Source: Onchocerca volvulus (taxonomy: Eukaryota; Nematoda; Chromadorea; Rhabditida; Onchocercidae). From it: a stretch of DNA of 64,000 bases. The position numbers and the translations under genes were made by a program. The stretch is from contig HG738137.1 of assembly GCA_000499405.2 (NCBI GenBank), positions 11,778,121 through 11,842,120 of the forward strand, written 5' to 3'. Shown in pieces: positions 47,857-60,260 of this stretch. The notes beneath the pieces were generated by a model, which had not been told where the DNA came from, ran no database searches, and worked only from the letters and a program-made list of their open reading frames with translations. Within the stretch, counting starts at the first letter, position 1. Each line of letters starts with the position of its first letter.

Positions 47857-50540
47857 TTAAAATTATCCATTTCTTCTTTTTACCTTTTTTTCTTAAAAGG
47901 ATAATAGTATTTGTATTAATTTAATTCAGTTTAACAACGAAATTAATAATTTCATTTTCAAGAAATGAAAGAGGGAATGATAAAATATTTGCTTTTTACC
48001 AACATTTTGAAAAATGTGGTAATTTTTTCCTAAAAATGATGAAAAATTGGTTCAAAATTATGCTCTCATCCATTTTTCGATTTTCCACACAAAATTTTCC
48101 AATTTTATGGAAAATTTTACGAAAAAGTGGTACTCTTCTTCCTTGTATTAATCAAATAGAAGTCGGTAAAAAACCAAATACTTTTCTTGCTTATTTTTTC
48201 ATAACAAGAAAAGATTCAAATGAAAGAAAGCAAATGAATGAGTGGATCGAGGAAGAGGCGGAGATGAAATTCGACAAAATTTTACTCCTATATTGAAGAA
48301 AATTTAAATTGTGATTATTGTAATTAAAAGAAAAAAAGAAAAAAATGGCTCAAATATATTTTTGGAAGAATTTTTAAGCAAAATTTAATCAACCCAGTTT
48401 ACTTTTCTTTCTCATACTTAAACTTATCACTTTTCGCTTACCCCCTCTTCTAAGCATTCTTCCTATCATCCGTTTTCTCGTCTTTCATCTTCCCTCTTAT
48501 TTCCCTCTCACAACACTTTCGCTTGCTCATCTCATCTGTTTTTGTAAAACTTTCATTAATTGTGAACTTTCAGTTATAATTTTTCTACATTTCAATCTAT
48601 TTATTTGAAATTTTTGCTAAAACTAAATTATTTTCTTCGATGTTTTCATCTTTTTTGCTCTAATTATATTTTCCTTCCACGAAATTTCCACTTATGCGTC
48701 TTATTTGTAAAATTTTCGTTATGAATTTTAATTTTTTTCTTTTTTTTTTTTGTAGTTAAATTTATCTATTTGAGATTAATTGTATTTACAATTGCAAATA
48801 ATTTAATTTAATTTATCGGTTCTGTTAATTTTCTTTTCTCAATTCTATTATCTCAAAACGTTCGTTATTTATCACATTCAATGAAGAATGATATGATTTC
48901 CAGAATATCTCATGTCTTCTGACATTCAATTCGGTACAGCAACGATTTCTTTTTTCTCACATAATGATAAGAATGAATGATATTAAATAGAAAAATTATG
49001 ATTAACTTATAAAGTATGCCACATTGGAATAAATTAATTTCAATTTATTACAATTCCAATTATCCTGTTAGTGATAAATTTACTTAAATAATTAACCATT
49101 CAAAAACAGCAGTTTATGGGAGAAACTAACTTGAAAATGAATTAATTTGATCCTTACACAAAATTTTCACTAAAATTTGACAAAATTAAGTTTCATATTA
49201 TTGATTATACAACTACGAATATATTTCGATTCATTTCGATTCATATCGAAAATTAGGCCAAGAATTCTTAAGTATCTTGCATGATTGACTGCATTTCCTG
49301 TCTTATTTATAAGTTTGTTTATTACTTATTCGAGGAAACGAAATATTTTTATATTGAGAATTGAGAAAGAAATCTTTATTTGCCACATACAAATAAGTTA
49401 TTCATTATAATTTTATTACTTAAATTTTTCTCAGTTTTTCAAAATAAGCAAATTGCAATTCAAATTCTTTCGTCAAAATAAAAATAAATATTATTTAAAA
49501 ATCTAATTTGTTTCATTTATATAATAATGATTCTAGTAATGAAAAAATAAAATATTTTTTTTTTCAAACCCGCCGGAATACTGATTCGACAAAAATTATA
49601 ACTAATATAATTATTAAAAATATGATAAATCGGTTGTTTAATTTTGTAATATGGTGATTTGTACAGTAAATATCATATATATATAAATAATTATACTAAT
49701 TATTTGTCGAATCAGTATTCACAGAATCATTATTTGCAGAGTCATAATTTCAATCTAAAGAAAGTTGATTTCTTTTCAAAAAATAACGATTAATGAATTA
49801 AATTTTTGAAAAATGAATAGTATTCCTTTTTCACATTCATTGATGCAATATCAGTTTTTCTATTCTTTCATTTTGATAACAAAGATAAAAGTGGTTAGAA
49901 TAATCAATTGCTGTTAATGATATAAGATATAAATTTATCACTATTTCATCCAGTTGTTTAATTAGTCATTAATAAAAACAATTAATTCATAGTTGATTTA
50001 TCGTTATTTTACTTGTTTCTTCATTTTGCTAGAATTTGTTCAGTCATATTCATCATTCATTTCTTTTTCTATTTTTAAAATTTCCCGAAATAATAGCAAT
50101 AATAAGCTAATATCAATATCAATAAGTATTGCAATTGTTTAAAAAGAAAGCAATTTTATAATTAATTAAAACAATTAAATCTAATCTTTGTCATTTGACA
50201 TTTAAATTTCTGAAACAACTGCATCGATATCATTTCATTTGTGTGATCATTCGTTCATCAAAATTTCATCCAATTTTAGTTTCTAATGCTTAAAAAATAA
50301 AGAATTTAGACGAATGAAAAAATTAAAACAAAAAAAAAAACAAACTTTTAAAAAAAAACTGGACAAAATTGGTCTTCAATCGAAGAAAATTTTGGCAATT
50401 TTTGTTTTTCGTTTAGACATTTGGCAGAGGTAAAAGAAGAGAAAAAGAAACTTTAAACTTTCATGAGCTTAACAAAAAAAATTTTCATTCGAAAATGTCA
50501 TTTATTAATAATTATTGGAAATAAAAGTTGATGCTCGAGG
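47225..50540 (+). repeat. Segmental duplication, proximal copy (contains ZP last exon)
   Basis: It matches 56930-60260. Identity is very high over about 47290-47960 (last exon and flanks) and almost perfect over about 48852-49825 against 58661-59637 (one small difference seen, TTGCAG/CACAG). It is much lower at 47960-48850. The distal copy lacks about 110 bp present here at about 49830-49940. Confidence 0.9.
49576..49720. mobile_element. 145-bp MITE-like inverted repeat
   Basis: GAATACTGATTCGACAAA at the left edge and its reverse complement TTTGTCGAATCAGTATTC at the right edge flank an AT-rich centre. No coding capacity. The same element sits at 59385-59529 in the other duplicate. Confidence 0.65.
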
Positions 50541-51489
50541 AAAAATGCTTCATTCAAAAGATGTCAGTCGATTCAGCTAGTGTATGGAAACCGGCCATGC
50601 TTCGCGTGTCCGGCTACAGAATATATAAATATAAATAAAAAGTCTATGTAAATATATAGACTATATATTTATATTTATATATATACTAAACTACATATAG
50701 TCTATATAAAGTCTGTATAAATAAAAATGTCAATGTTCGTTTCCCTCTTCAAAATCTTAAACCTCCGAAAGTTCTTAAACACGCCCCTTATCTATATTAA
50801 TTAAAAATCTTAGATATCGGAGAGTCTTTACCTATTGCTTTGAAATTCTCATATAATTTTGCATTGGAATAAGCGCATATTTTTGCACTGTTGCAGCTCA
50901 GTCTGGTTTAGTAGAAAAAAAAAGTGAAAGCGTATGCTTCTAGTGTTGGGAAAAAAACTGATAATTTGTAATTTGATTTGTGGTTTGGTTGAATTGGAGA
51001 TTGATCCTTGCTATTATGATTCGGCTAAGTCAGTAACAGGTGTGAGGAGATATTTTGTATCTTATGTGGCAGAGATAAATGCTGTTGAGAAAGGTTTTAT
51101 TGATTGACGAAGAGTGATTCTTCGTTACAAATAATTATCAGAGAATATCTAGGCAAACTGATAAGTGGATTGTTCTTCCCTTTGTTACTGATAGGAAAGA
51201 ATACTCTTCAAGTGAATTGTTGGATTGTTGCTACTGTTGCGTCGCTTTGAACTGTCGAATTGGATTCATTGGAACTCCGACTGTTGCTGTTGCTGCGTCG
51301 ATCTTTGTCGTTTGTCTAAGAATTGGAGTATTACGACGTCAAACATGTTTTTCATCACGTTGAAACAATGTTGCGCCACTTTACCTTTAAAATTTCTTGA
51401 TCAGCGTCAAACACGACTCCGAGTTCAACAATCAATTATAATCGCTCTGCAATCCAGTATAATCCAGCTAATGATTATAATTTGAGCCC

Positions 51490-51810
51490 GCATGTTCTCA
51501 TCAACACTCTGAATGAAGTATGTCCTTATTGCAAGGCTCTAAAATTCAATGGAGAAACAAAAGGAATGTATTGTGCAGCGAAAAATTAAACTGCCTCAAC
51601 GAAGAATCACCAGAGCCATTAAAAACTTTGCTTGACGGATATACCGCCGAATCAAAGCGTTTCTTATCTGAAATCAGAAAATACAACTCGTGCATCCAAA
51701 TGATGTCATTCGACGCAGAAATCAGAACAGCACAATTCATGTTAATTTTAAAAGTGAAAGGATAAATTTAATATAAAGCCGGCTCTCTGCTTCCGTTAAA
51801 TATATCATAG
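51490..51810 (+). pseudogene. Helitron N-terminal domain relic
   Basis: One frame reads CPYCKALKFNGETKGMYCAA (51512 on). After a shift at about 51586 the next frame reads EPLKTLLDGYTAESKRFLSE, then IRKYNSC, EIRTAQFML and YKAGSLLP. This is the conserved stretch upstream of the Rep domain in Helitron transposases (Helitron-like N). A frameshift and stops inactivate it. Confidence 0.75.
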
Positions 51811-52043
51811 CCAGTCGCAGTGGACAAGGAAAATGTTGGATTATAAAAAAATGCAAGGAATCGAATAAGAGGAACTCGTCGCAACTAGAAATGCGCCAAA
51901 AAACGAATCCAACCAGAAGCTGAATACCTTGCATTGTTAATCTTCACTTTTTTCTCCTTAAAATCTTTATTTTCCTTCGGTCAGAAAAATCCGAAAATTA
52001 ATATAAACAAGAGGTGGTGTAGTTAAGAAGCGCTTAATTTTAG

Positions 52044-52529
52044 ATGAACCAACAAATCGTTAAACATGTTTCCCTCCAATATACTAAACAAAAGGACAAA
52101 CATGTTTCCCGCCAAAACTGTAATCAATGTTCATCACCAAAAGTGGAACACATTTCATTACAAAGGATAAATATGTTTCCGGTCGAAATGATGGGCGTAA
52201 TTGCTGCCAAAATGCTTGGATTAATAGGGAAACAAGAGGAGTCGAACAATCAAGATGCGACAATTTGGAGATCAGAAAAGAAGGAGGAGTCCTGGAAGAT
52301 ATATAAGGACTTAACTTCGAAGATGTATCAGTCTAGTCTAACGGATTCTGGACACAAATTCTTGGCTACATATATCAGCGCGTTTTGCAATAATCGACAA
52401 TTTCAACAACAATCAATTGGCAATCTTGGTTTTATTAGCAACAAAGAAAGAATAGTCCTGCGATCAGTTATCTTGGGTATTCTTAAACAACTGTTTGTAT
52501 TATTCAGGAAGAAATCTTCCATTTATTAA
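52044..52529 (+). other. 161-codon open frame in Helitron relic, no known domain
   Basis: This is the longest simple open frame in the window. Its first third overlaps the noncoding repeat shared with 11490-11560, where the frame is not kept. The composition is Gln/Lys/Ser-rich with no recognised motif. It may be chance or a decayed transposon product. Confidence 0.25.
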
Positions 52530-52679
52530 GAAAATCTTTTCTCACCAAAGATTCATTTGTGGAGCAAACAAAGCCAAATTTCCAGACAGTAATCTGCAAA
52601 ATAAAAATTATAAATGGCACTAAAAAATAAAACTGAAGCGAAAAACTGTTAATAAATACTCCATTTGACTAATTTTTCA

Positions 52680-55670
52680 AACATTTCCGAATATTTAATT
52701 TTTTAATTTCTAATTAGATTCAACTTCAATTTCTGCTTTATTTCAGATTAGATTCAATTTTATTTTCCAATTTTCCGTGTCTCACCGCTACCAAGGACAT
52801 ATTTGCAAAAAAGAATTTTGGTCGGGAATATCTATTTAATTAAGTGTATCATTTACCGATTTAAAAAAAAGTTTATGCTGACTATCTTTTTTGCTCTATT
52901 ATTTCAATACATTGACAATTAATTCATTTTTACTGGAAAAATCTATCATATCATAATACTGAAAAGGGCTGTAATATTTCAATAATCATAATTTGCTAGA
53001 ATTTGTAAATGGATTGGAAAATGTATCCCATCAAGTTGATATCAAATAATTAATAAAGGAATTAGGGAATATAATTCGATACTTTGATTATTCAACAAAA
53101 ATTATTTATGTCGATGAATATTATTACAGTTTACAGTGAATAGAATATTTGATAATTATAGAAATCCTGAATAAGCAACTTATAGCTCTATTTATAATTA
53201 ACATATACAAATAATTAAATAAATAATTACTGAGGCAATTATTATTTATATAAATTATACTAAATACAACTTTTGCTTTATCGATGATTTATTTAATACA
53301 AATCATTTATTTGCTTGCCAATTTTTAGCTTCATTTTTTCAGTCTTTTTCTTGATAAGTAAAGAAATCAAGAATTCTTTTTAAAACTAAAAAAATTTACA
53401 GAATCTTAAAAGTAAGCTCATTTTTTACAATTTAATGTTTAATTTCAACTTCTTTTAGGAACTTATTCATTTTGTATTACAAAATTTGCAAGCTGGAATT
53501 GAGATTTTGCATTTTTCAGATGCTTTTAAATTTTTTACAATTAATTTTTTCTTTTTTCTTCTTCTTGAAGTATGATTAAGACTTATGTAATTCCAATTTT
53601 TTTCGCATATATCACCGAAAAATGACTCACAAATTTATCAAGTTAGTGAATAGTCTTGTTTTTTAAAATAAAACCAAAAAGGTATCAAGAAAAAAATTAA
53701 GTTATTTTGTCTTATGTATCAGTCCTTGATTCTTTCCTTTTTTTTTTCAAATTTCTATTAGGAAAAAAAGTTTTGAAACATTGATTGAGAATAATGATGG
53801 AGGATCTAAAAATAAACCAAGATTATTTAATCATGAAAATTAAGAGCATCTGAGTGATAGAACTTATACTTTCATTCAATAGGCTGATATTTTATTTTCA
53901 CTTTACTTTTTTTCATTCAGATTTATAATTTCATGCATTTCATCACGCCAGTTCTGATTACCAAAAATAGTCCGCGTGGAAAACAAATTTAATATTTCCG
54001 CTTCATTAGTTTAATATTATTTAACCATAATGACACATCATATCTATTAGAAGTTTGTAAATAAGTGAAAAACGTTTCGATCTATAATTCGTTTCACGTA
54101 ACGTATAATTAGTTTCACGCGATGTAACTGCTCCATTATATACTTCAATCATCTTAAGAAAGATTTCAAAGTAAACTAGAGCTATTAGATAATTCAATTA
54201 GCTTTTTGCTTCTATAACAAAATCAAACGATCGATTTATGTCAGAATTACTTCGAACCTCATAAAACATTGAATATTTTGAAAATACAAAAAACAGATCG
54301 GATAAACTGCTGTATGTCATATATTCGAAAGTAGTTTATGTGCAATAATTAATTTTGAATTAATTTCAATCTACGTCAAAAGTTTTTGAGCAATTTGAAA
54401 TGTAAGGTTATAAGCATAAAACATCATTATTAATTGTAATTCATGCAAATGAAAACATTGCCTTCTTTTATCAATTTGCCGTTATTGAAACACATTGAAA
54501 TAGCTCTGTTGTAACATGTTAAATTATCTTAAATTTTAGAATTTAAATTAAACAGTAAATTTCAGCTTTAAACTGAGTATTTTCATTTAACTTCATTGCC
54601 CATCAAAGATGTTAGATGACTTATTCCAAGGATAAAGAGTTTTACAGGAAATTTTGAAGTTTTTCCTCAGTACTTTTCTGTTTTAGCTTGAGTATTTCTT
54701 TTTTATTAAATTTATATCTGGAAGAAAAACTGGAAAATAGGATAGGAAATTTCGTTTATTATTTTTTGTTGCTAAAATGGACTGAATTTAGAATAAAATT
54801 CTTTATTCTATTTTTCTTTTCTTTATGAAATGAAATCCTTGTGCACTGTTCTGAATTTTTAATTTTCCTTGTCATGAAATAAAATTTCACATAGCTTTTA
54901 AAAATGAGATGCAATTTTATGGATTTATTTAAAAGATCATTTTATTTTTTTAAAATAGAAACTTCCAACTTATAAGATTATTTATAAAATTTTATAAGAT
55001 TATTTATAAAATTGAGACAATTACCCATCATTTACACATTTAATATTCTCTTCCTGAAATTTCATCTGCACTTACATTTTTGATACAAAATATCCAATAA
55101 TAATTTTCCTTAACGGAAAAAAAATGGAGAAATAGGTAATTAACATTTTGACTATTACTTTTGTAAATGATTTTAAAAAAAAGAAAAAAATTTATGGAGC
55201 AAATAGGTTGTTATTTTGCACCAGAAAAAAAAATAGAAATTATTCAAATCTTTAAAAAAATGAAAAAGAAAAAATTATTTTGAAACAAGATAAAAAAAAG
55301 GGAGTTTCCAATGATAATCGAAGAATTAACAAATATTTTTGGAGCAAATATTTAGCAAAGCAACGGTTGTAATTTTAAGACCGAAAAAAAATTTACATTT
55401 GACGAAAATATTTGCATTATAAAAAAAGTGAAGTTGGAGAAAAAAATTGTATTATTTTGAAAATATGAATGAATTTCAGCTTTTAATTTAACATTTCAAT
55501 AGAATGAATCATTTCCTACTAAAAAATTATTTTGAAAGAATAAAAAATTAAAATGATATTTGCGATAATAATATCATCATCATATGCTTTATTTTCTAAT
55601 GCTGTTTTTGGGAGGCTATTTTTAAAGTTTCCTTCGATTTAAGATAAAAATGATTTTCTTGTTAATTATT
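52680..55670 (+). repeat. Diverged extension of the duplication
   Basis: Two stretches appear colinear with sequence before the ZP last exon: 52680-52930 with 43440-43690 (GAACATATTTATTTG/GGACATATTTGCAAA and CTTATGCCGCCTATCTTTTT/GTTTATGCTGACTATCTTTT), and 54810-55670 with 46690-47130 (CATTTAATATTCT, TTTTTGATACAAAA, TTTTCTTGTTAAT). Identity is low. Exons 5 and 6 have no recognisable counterpart. No gene was seen in the rest of the region. Confidence 0.5.
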
Positions 55671-56929
55671 TTAATTATGCATTAATTTTTTTTCTTAAAT
55701 TGAAAGCTAAATTATCCAAAATTTTAATCAATTTAAGTGCGACTAATTCACCAATAATTAACCATATATATAATTACCGTTTTATCAATTACAATAGAGA
55801 TTGTGAAATGAAAATAAATGGAAAACTTTTATCTATTCAAATAATTTATTCAGTTTTTCAAATAGGTAAAAATTTTTCCTTACTGTCGGCTATCATAACC
55901 ATTATTGATTGTGAGAATTTTATAGCATGATATGTCTTTTTCATTTTTTATTTTGAAAAAATATCGCATTATCATTGAATAATTTTCTAATGAAAATTTG
56001 CTGTAAAATGCTTCCTTGTATTGATTTTTTCTTTTTTTTTTTAAAATTTTATTTGTGTTTTTAAGCAGTATATTGAAGAATTTGAATATTAAGAGCATAT
56101 CACCAATTTTATTAAAATAATTAGAAAGGAGAAAAAAAAAAAAGCAATAATATTTATTCGATTTATGTGTAGCGAAGTTTGTTATCAAACTTTCCTTCGC
56201 TGATAATCAATCAGAACAGCTCATCGAAAGAAGAAATGACCTTGTGGCGATGTTTAATATTTTCGTAAAAAAGAAAAAAAGCAGAAAAAAAAAAAGAAAG
56301 AAAAGGAAGAACTATCAGATAATCATTCAATAAATTTCTTGATTGTTGTAATTTTTGTATAACTTTGAGAATTGATTGATATATGCTTCTGGATTTGTGT
56401 AGCAAAACAAAATGATTGTGTGATATCTTGCCCGCGGGGAAAATATAATTAAATTAATTTGCCCAAAGGGTAAATAAGCAGAAATGATTCGTTTCTTTCA
56501 ATCTTATCTTCTTCTATCAAATTTATCATCCTTTTTTCTCGTTTCATGTTGGAGTCTTGTTTTTCTCTTATCATCTTCTTTATTACCCATACAAGAAAAA
56601 AGAATGGAATGAAGCATCAAATTTGCAATCATCATTACATCAAGAAATGAAAATGCAATTTTTAATAAATAATAAATAAGCCTTATCTTTAATAATGTAA
56701 TAAAATTTGAAAATTTTTTGAAAATTAGAATTTTTTCACTTTATTGGTATTTTATTAACAAAGTGCTGGCGAAAATATTTAAAAAAAATCATAGCATAGA
56801 ATACATTTATCATTGTTTGATTAAAAAATTTAAAATAAAGTAAAAAAATTTTTTTTTAAAAATTAGGTTAAAATACATTTACTTATATTTTTTTTAAGCT
56901 TATATTCATTTATATTGAATTAAGATGAA
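55671..56929. other. AT-rich sequence, no gene seen
   Basis: Frames of 60-100 codons here are Lys/Asn/Ile/Phe-rich with no motif; they are typical chance frames of this composition. Confidence 0.4.
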
Positions 56930-57240
56930 GAGTAATATTGGTAGTGAATGGTAAGATTATCTGATATTTTGGGTGACATCTTCAAAATGACATGAGCCTT
57001 ATGAAGGAAATGACAATATAAACAGAATATCTAGTCATAAGAATAATATAAATTAAGTTATCAGTTCTTATTTGTTTTTAGTTTGATTGAATTTTTTAAT
57101 CATTTTAATTTCAAATATCGGTTGATTTAAAAAATTATTTCGTAATAAATTTCAAAGTTTCATGATAAATTTCAAGAATTTTAACAAATTTTGTAAATTC
57201 AAATAACGCTTTTCATTTGTTCATTTCTTTTTTTTTCGAG

Positions 57241-57534
57241 AATTTAAACAGCACAAAAAATAGAAATAAATTACGGATGTATAATAATCTACCAATAACA
57301 ATAGCAACAACAACAGAAGAGGAGTTGCTTAAAAGAATATCAGAAGAAAGAACAACAAAAGCAATAACTTCATGTTTGACGAGAATTGGAATCAATAAAT
57401 TGATCATTATCATGATAATATCATTTTTATTTATGCTTCTTATTGCATTAATATGGTTTGTATTTGCATCCAGAAAGTTGCTATCAAATAATAAGTTGAA
57501 ATATTATTCGCAGCGATATTTCATTGAATTGTAA
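57241..57534 (+). pseudogene. Duplicate of the ZP gene last exon
   Basis: The frame is intact and, from the internal Met at 57277, its 85 residues equal those of exon 7 (47563-47856) except Asp to Asn near the tail (LLSNNKLKYY against LLSNDKLKYY). The transmembrane helix is fully kept. The acceptor has changed from TTTCTAG to TTTTCGAG; GAG acceptors are strongly disfavoured, so normal use is doubtful. No partner exons lie upstream within the distal copy. It could be an alternative last exon about 12 kb from exon 6, or a dead copy kept similar by gene conversion. Confidence 0.7.
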
Positions 57535-59384
57535 TTAAAATTATCCATTTCTTCTTTTTACCTTTTTTTCTTAAAAGGATAATAGTATTTGTATTAATTT
57601 AATTCAATTTTACAACGAAATTAGTAATTTCATTTTTGAGAAATGAAAGAGGAAATGATAAAATATTTGTTTTTTACATTTTGAAAAATGAGTAATTTTT
57701 ACTTAAAAATCAAAAAAAATAGTTCAAAATTATTGTTTTGTTTTATTTTTAAAATTTTTTCCCGTAGAACCTTCCAATTTTACAGAAACTTTTATGAAAG
57801 AATGAAACTTTCCTTCCTCATGTGTTAATCAGATAAAAAGCCGGTAATTTTTCTTGCTCATTAAAAAAAAAAAGAGAAAAACAGTCAAATAAATGGATCG
57901 ATGAGAAAGGTTGAAATGAGATAATGCAATTCAAAATTTTTACTCCTACTTGATAAAAATTTAAATCGCTGTAGAAAAAAACAAAAAAAAAAGTCGCTCA
58001 AACGTGCTTTAAAAAGAATTTTGTTTTAGCGAAAATTTAATTCGCGCAATTTGCTTTTCTTTTTCATACCTAAATTTACCACTTTTCGCTTGCGCTTCCT
58101 TCTCAGTGTTTGTGAGAATACTTTGAAGTTTAGTTATCAATTTATTTTAGATAATTTTTTGTATTTTAATTAATTAAAATCCTTCGTTTTGATAACCATC
58201 CAAGTCTATTCTTCTAAACATTCTCCCATTTTTCTCGTCTTTCATCTCATTAACATCTCATTATCATCAAAGATCATAAATTGCTCATCCAATTATTACC
58301 ATTTTATTCCTCTTTCGCGATATTTCATCCATGCATCTCATTCATTTTTATAAAATTTTTGTCAGTTATGAATTTTTTATCTAGTTTTTTTCTTTTTTTT
58401 TTTTTTTTTTTTTTTTGCAATTAAAACCATCTGTTTGAAATTATTGTTAAAAACTAAATTATTTGTCTTTTATGCTCGCAACTTTTTTTGTCCATTTTTT
58501 CCTTATTAAGTTTCCATAAATTGATAGATAATTTTAATTCTTCAATTTTTCAAATCATTCATACTTTGATATCTGCATTTTCGGTATCATTCATCCTAAA
58601 CAATGATATTCTTGTATTGACAACTGCAAATAATTTAATTTAATTTATCAATTCTGTTATCTCAAAACGTTCGTTATTTATCACATTCAATGAAGAATGA
58701 TATGATTTCCAGAATATCTCATGTCTTCTGACATTCAATTCGGTACAGCAACGATTTCTTTTTTCTCACATAATGATAAGAATGAATGATATTAAATAGA
58801 AAAATTATGATTAACTTATAAAGTATGCCACATTGGAATAAATTAATTTCAATTTATTACAATTCCAATTATCCTGTTAGTGATAAATTTACTTAAATAA
58901 TTAACCATTCAAAAACAGCAGTTTATGGGAGAAACTAACTTGAAAATGAATTAATTTGATCCTTACACAAAATTTTCACTAAAATTTGACAAAATTAAGT
59001 TTCATATTATTGATTATACAACTACGAATATATTTCGATTCATTTCGATTCATATCGAAAATTAGGCCAAGAATTCTTAAGTATCTTGCATGATTGACTG
59101 CATTTCCTGTCTTATTTATAAGTTTGTTTATTACTTATTCGAGGAAACGAAATATTTTTATATTGAGAATTGAGAAAGAAATCTTTATTTGCCACATACA
59201 AATAAGTTATTCATTATAATTTTATTACTTAAATTTTTCTCAGTTTTTCAAAATAAGCAAATTGCAATTCAAATTCTTTCGTCAAAATAAAAATAAATAT
59301 TATTTAAAAATCTAATTTGTTTCATTTATATAATAATGATTCTAGTAATGAAAAAATAAAATATTTTTTTTTTCAAACCCGCCG

Positions 59385-59529
59385 GAATACTGATTCGACA
59401 AAAATTATAACTAATATAATTATTAAAAATATGATAAATCGGTTGTTTAATTTTGTAATATGGTGATTTGTACAGTAAATATCATATATATATAAATAAT
59501 TATACTAATTATTTGTCGAATCAGTATTC
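59385..59529. mobile_element. Second copy of the 145-bp MITE-like element
   Basis: Same terminal inverted repeats and interior as 49576-49720; it was carried along by the segmental duplication rather than inserted independently. Confidence 0.65.
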
Positions 59530-60260
59530 ACAGAATCATTATTCACAGAGTCATAATTTCAATCTAAAGAAAGTTGATTTCTTCTCAAAAAATAACGATT
59601 AATGAATTAAATTTTTGAAAAATGAATAGTATTCCTTTTATCACTATTTCATCCAGTTGTTTAATTAATCATTAATAAAAACAATGAATTTATAGTTGAC
59701 TTATCGTTATTTTACTTGTTTATTTATTTTGCTAAATTTGCTCAGTCATATCCATCATTCACATTTCTTTTTCTATTTTTAAAATTTCCCGAAATAGTAA
59801 CAATAATAAGCTAATATCAATATCATATTGTTTAAAAAGAAAACAATTTTATAATTAATTAAAGCAACTAAATTTAATCTTTGTCATTTGACATTTAAAT
59901 TTCCGAAACAATTGCATCGATATCATTTCATTTGTGTGATCATTTGTTCGTCAAAATTTCATCCAATTTTAGTTTCTAATGCTTAACAAATAAAGAATTT
60001 AGATGAATGAAAAAATTTAAACAAATTCAAAAAGAAAAAGAAAACAAACTTGTTAAAAAAAAAAAAAAAAAAAAAAACTATATAGAATTGGTCATTGCTT
60101 GAAGCAAATTTTGGCACTGCTTTTTTTTTTTTTTGAATAATTAGCAGAAATAAAAGAAAAGAAAAAGAAAAACTTTAAACTTTGCAATGAGTTTAATAAA
60201 AGAAGTTTCATTCAAAAGTGTAATTTATTAATAATTATTGAGAAAATTAAAGTGTAATAA

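Larger units (their letters stand above)
50560..52560 (+). mobile_element. Helitron-related relic between ZP duplicates
   Basis: The left edge has the GC hairpin ACCGGCCATGCTTCGCGTGT (50589 on) and TATAAATAAAAATGTCAATG (about 50716). Positions 50990-51250 match 41200-41480. It contains the Helitron N-terminal relic below and a noncoding block (AACATGTTTCCCGCCAAAA) shared with 11400-11900. No matching right inverted repeat was found, so the element is probably truncated. Confidence 0.6.
56930..60260 (+). repeat. Segmental duplication, distal copy
   Basis: Partner of 47225-50540 (details there). It contains the second terminal-exon copy and the second MITE-like element (59385-59529). Confidence 0.9.

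Noticed and set aside
48036..48296. 86-codon frame downstream of the ZP stop
   Set aside because: The corresponding sequence in the distal duplicate (about 57700-57960) does not keep the frame, so it is probably noncoding.
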